A program made the translations under genes and the position numbers. Below, one piece after another: positions 18,742-20,363 of a stretch of DNA of 20,363 nucleotides; position 1 is the stretch's first letter; each line of letters starts with the position of its first letter. The DNA comes from a virus: positions 1 through 20,363 of IMG/VR virus record IMGVR_UViG_3300043774_001251; one strand, written 5' to 3'. The notes beneath the pieces were generated by a model, which ran no database searches, was not told the DNA's origin, and worked only from the letters and a program-made list of their open reading frames with translations.

Positions 18742-18955
18742 TTGCATCTTCCTTCCAGTGCAGATAAGACTTAATATATACCGCCGCATATGCTATAGCA
18801 GAAACAATAAATCCATACTGCTCAGTAACTATTGCGTAGACAGTCCAGATTACCTCATTAAACAACAAAACAAACCAGCCCCAAAGAGTTTTCTTGCCCA
18901 CAAAATAAATTCCTGCTACGCCAATAGCAGCAAGGATCCATGACCATAGTTCCAT
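18731..18955 (-). CDS. Small three-span membrane protein (74 aa)
   Basis: Hydrophobic segments lie at about 4-20, 25-45 and 48-63, with KK between the first two, and an aromatic-rich pattern WGWFVLLFNEVIWTVYAIV. It resembles small PnuC-fragment-like membrane proteins of actinophages, but this is by eye. It starts 2 nt after the whiB-like stop and overlaps the next gene by 11 nt, so translation is coupled. Transport or membrane-anchoring roles are possible. Confidence 0.72.
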   Translation of the reverse strand: MELWSWILAAIGVAGIYFVGKKTLWGWFVLLFNEVIWTVYAIVTEQYGFIVSAIAYAAVYIKSYLHWKEDANVH

Positions 18956-18957
18956 AA

Positions 18958-19242
18958 TTATTGCTCCGTCGTTAATGCTTGCCAGGTATTAGCCCAGTCT
19001 CGCTTTGTTTTGTGCTTATTAAACTCTCTAGATATGTCGCCTTGGTCGAGATAAACTCCACCCCAAACTCCAGTATTCTTGCCAGAAATTCCATTAGCAA
19101 AACAAATCCTGCGAACTGGACAAGACTTACATATGCTGTCAATCTCTTCTCTAATTTCTGGTTGTTCTTCATAGTTATCGAAAAAGTCATTAGTTTCCAT
19201 ACCCAAACAAGCTGAGTCATCTTTCCAAAGATGTGGCTCCAT
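18958..19242 (-). CDS. WhiB-like [4Fe-4S] regulatory protein
   Basis: The 94-residue protein has the four cluster cysteines in Wbl order: C12 (SACLGME), C38 and C41 (ICKSCPV), C47 (RRICFA). These are followed by the family turn GVWGG (58-62). Wbl proteins bind the primary sigma factor domain and change promoter choice, often with a basic DNA-contact tail, here only moderately basic. Phage Wbl proteins (for example mycobacteriophage TM4 WhiB) can repress host whiB genes. This is the strongest sign of an actinobacterial host. The ribosome site GAGG overlaps the stop of the upstream gene. Confidence 0.93.
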   Translation of the reverse strand: MEPHLWKDDSACLGMETNDFFDNYEEQPEIREEIDSICKSCPVRRICFANGISGKNTGVWGGVYLDQGDISREFNKHKTKRDWANTWQALTTEQ

Positions 19243-19244
19243 GT

Positions 19245-19454
19245 TTACCTCACATACTTATTTGGAATGCTCCATCCGTCTTCGGTGACTGTGAAGATGT
19301 TCTTGTAATACCAAGAACCTTTAACAAAAGCACCACTTGGTTTAGCCCAAGCTCCTGGTGATTTAATTAATTCGACTACGTCCCAACCATCCCAAGACAA
19401 AGACTTATTGTTAGCAACAATAGTCTCCATTTTCTCTAAGGAATTGATAACCAT
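19245..19454 (-). CDS. Small hypothetical phage-type protein (69 aa)
   Basis: The protein contains LSWDGWDVVELIKSP, GAWAKPSGAFVKGSWYYKN and ends GWSIPNKYV. It is Trp/Gly-rich and probably beta. The style is that of small conserved actinophage proteins of unknown function. The start has AAGGGG 7 nt upstream. It is followed 2 nt later by the WhiB-like gene. Confidence 0.75.
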   Translation of the reverse strand: MVINSLEKMETIVANNKSLSWDGWDVVELIKSPGAWAKPSGAFVKGSWYYKNIFTVTEDGWSIPNKYVR

Positions 19455-19481
19455 TTTATTACCCCTTGTTCGTTATTTTTT

Positions 19482-19841
19482 TTAATATGAAAACTTAAAC
19501 CAGCCATACTCAACTGTTTTAGATTTATCTATGAGCTCTGCGATCTTAGATTGATTTTCAGTTGGCTTACTTAAAAAGGCAAAGTAATTTAACTTTTCAA
19601 TATTTTGTTGCATCCATGAAGGTGGGACCTTAAAGAAACGTATTTTAATTCCACGTGACTTTAAGCTATTTTCAGTTATGTTTGAAAACTCAGCAACAAA
19701 GTTATTAACTCTTGCAGGCCCAGCAGAATAGATAAGGATCTCATTGTCCCCTTCTTTTCTATCAGACATGGCAACTGCCATTGCTCTCATAAACACCTGA
19801 TAACTATCAAATGTCAGACTTCCCTGAACACCAATAATCAT
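19482..19841 (-). CDS. Possible Rossmann-like (SLOG/DUF2493-type) protein
   Basis: The 119-residue protein opens with a strand-loop IIGVQGSLTF and continues RAMAVAM, EILIYSAGPARVNNFVAEF and IKIRFFKVPPSW. This beta-alpha order with a glycine loop and a second SAGPA loop recalls YspA/SLOG nucleotide-binding proteins (G-x-R-x-F then SGGA-x-G-x-D), but the typical D is absent. The assignment is tentative. It is located 4 nt after its upstream neighbour. Confidence 0.6.
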   Translation of the reverse strand: MIIGVQGSLTFDSYQVFMRAMAVAMSDRKEGDNEILIYSAGPARVNNFVAEFSNITENSLKSRGIKIRFFKVPPSWMQQNIEKLNYFAFLSKPTENQSKIAELIDKSKTVEYGWFKFSY

Positions 19842-19845
19842 TTTT

Positions 19846-20166
19846 CTACCGTTCTATTAATGCACCCATTATTGTAATCAGTTTTTCTAACTCATTTGCG
19901 TTTAGGTTTTCAAGTGAAACAGATGTTTTGTTTTCTGCATCCCACGTGCCATCTTCATTTAAAGTTGACATATACATCTTGTTATCTTCAATCCAGTAAA
20001 TTTCATCATCTGGAGTTTGAACAAACCTAATACGTTCAAATGAGTCGAAATCCTGTGACTCATCTACAGCTTCGTTGTCTTGGCCATAGCCCAGCTTCCA
20101 AATCTGTTCTTTTAGTATATCAAGGATAAGCCTTCCTGTCAAGAGCCCAAGTAAAAATTTTAACAT
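19846..20166 (-). CDS. Hypothetical protein with N-terminal hydrophobic helix (106 aa)
   Basis: A hydrophobic helix (about 2-19) is followed by an acidic linker, a beta-strand pair (RIRFVQTPDDEIYWIEDNKMYMS) and a C-terminal helix (NANELEKLITIMGALI). The N-terminus could be membrane-bound. It overlaps the gene upstream by 7 nt. Function unknown. Confidence 0.7.
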   Translation of the reverse strand: MLKFLLGLLTGRLILDILKEQIWKLGYGQDNEAVDESQDFDSFERIRFVQTPDDEIYWIEDNKMYMSTLNEDGTWDAENKTSVSLENLNANELEKLITIMGALIER

Positions 20167-20363
20167 TTATCTTTTAAATATTCTAGGTATTTTTGTGGCA
20201 CAAAATCTGCATAATTTTGGTTTAGGTAATGAAAAACTATTACCTTTTTCTTATCTTCATCTGGCATGTCTCTATACTCATGGATGATTGAAACATCCAT
20301 TGGATCAAACTCTAAAAAGTGCTTGTCAATGCTTGCCAAATACTCAGAAGTTGCATACTGACA
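20160..20363 (-). CDS. C-terminal part of an unidentified protein (partial)
   Basis: A frame open to the window edge encodes 67 residues (CQYATSEYLASIDKHF... FVPQKYLEYLKDKC) ending at TAA 20160-20162. It is aromatic and charged with a helical pattern, and its stop overlaps the next start (ATGTTAA). The overlap and coding-like composition support it. The start lies outside the window. Confidence 0.65.
   Translation of the reverse strand, partial: CQYATSEYLASIDKHFLEFDPMDVSIIHEYRDMPDEDKKKVIVFHYLNQNYADFVPQKYLEYLKDKC

Noticed and set aside
1-20363. CRISPR array, insertion sequence, integrase or attachment site
   Set aside because: No regularly spaced long repeats, transposase motifs or recombinase motifs were seen. 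The only repeats are the short heptamer and hexamer near the left end.

Overview
The window looks like part of a tailed-phage (or phage-plasmid) genome from an AT-rich actinobacterial host. This is inferred from gene content alone. The actinobacterial marks are a WhiB-like [4Fe-4S] protein, an NrdH-redoxin with CVQC, RipA-like and lytic-transglycosylase-like secreted wall hydrolases, and many leaderless genes whose start codon lies 5-7 nt after a -10 box. The phage marks are an HNH endonuclease, phage-carried tRNAs, a lone GroES, many tiny genes, ATGA/TAATG-type overlaps and two putative virion proteins. A freshwater or marine low-GC actinobacterium would fit as host. No capsid, terminase, portal, polymerase or integrase gene is visible.

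Layout: (1) 1-75 is the tail of a rightward gene, followed by a 463-bp non-coding region (76-538). That region holds three tandem hairpins, a consensus promoter, a dispersed AGGTTTG/CAAACCT heptamer and four same-facing DnaA boxes, and looks like a replication origin. (2) 539-1794: HNH endonuclease, tRNA-Leu(UAA) and small hypothetical genes. (3) 1832-4247, leftward: two secreted wall hydrolases and two membrane proteins, a candidate lysis region. (4) 4339-5210: small membrane, thioredoxin-like and zinc-ribbon proteins. (5) 5226-8850: a 2-oxoglutarate (2OG) oxygenase, a GT8-like glycosyltransferase, four tRNAs (Asn, Gly, Asp, Thr), a TauD-like oxygenase, two putative virion proteins and tRNA-Glu. 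(6) 8869-10498: DEDDh exonuclease, NrdH, GroES and three small proteins. (7) 10525-17693: three more oxygenase-like proteins, then six glycosyltransferases. Four of these form a tightly overlapping rightward operon, flanked by two leftward Skp1-GlcNAc-transferase-like enzymes. (8) 17754-20363, leftward: a chain of small genes including a lysine-tailed membrane protein and the WhiB-like protein.

The most striking content is the combination of five 2OG-oxygenase/cupin-like proteins with seven glycosyltransferases in about 12.5 kb. Prolyl-hydroxylase-like enzymes together with Skp1-GlcNAc-transferase-like enzymes recall the eukaryotic pathway in which a hydroxyproline is made and then glycosylated. 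One hypothesis is a phage-encoded hydroxylate-then-glycosylate pathway acting on virion proteins, on phage DNA or on the host surface. The sequence does not show the substrate.
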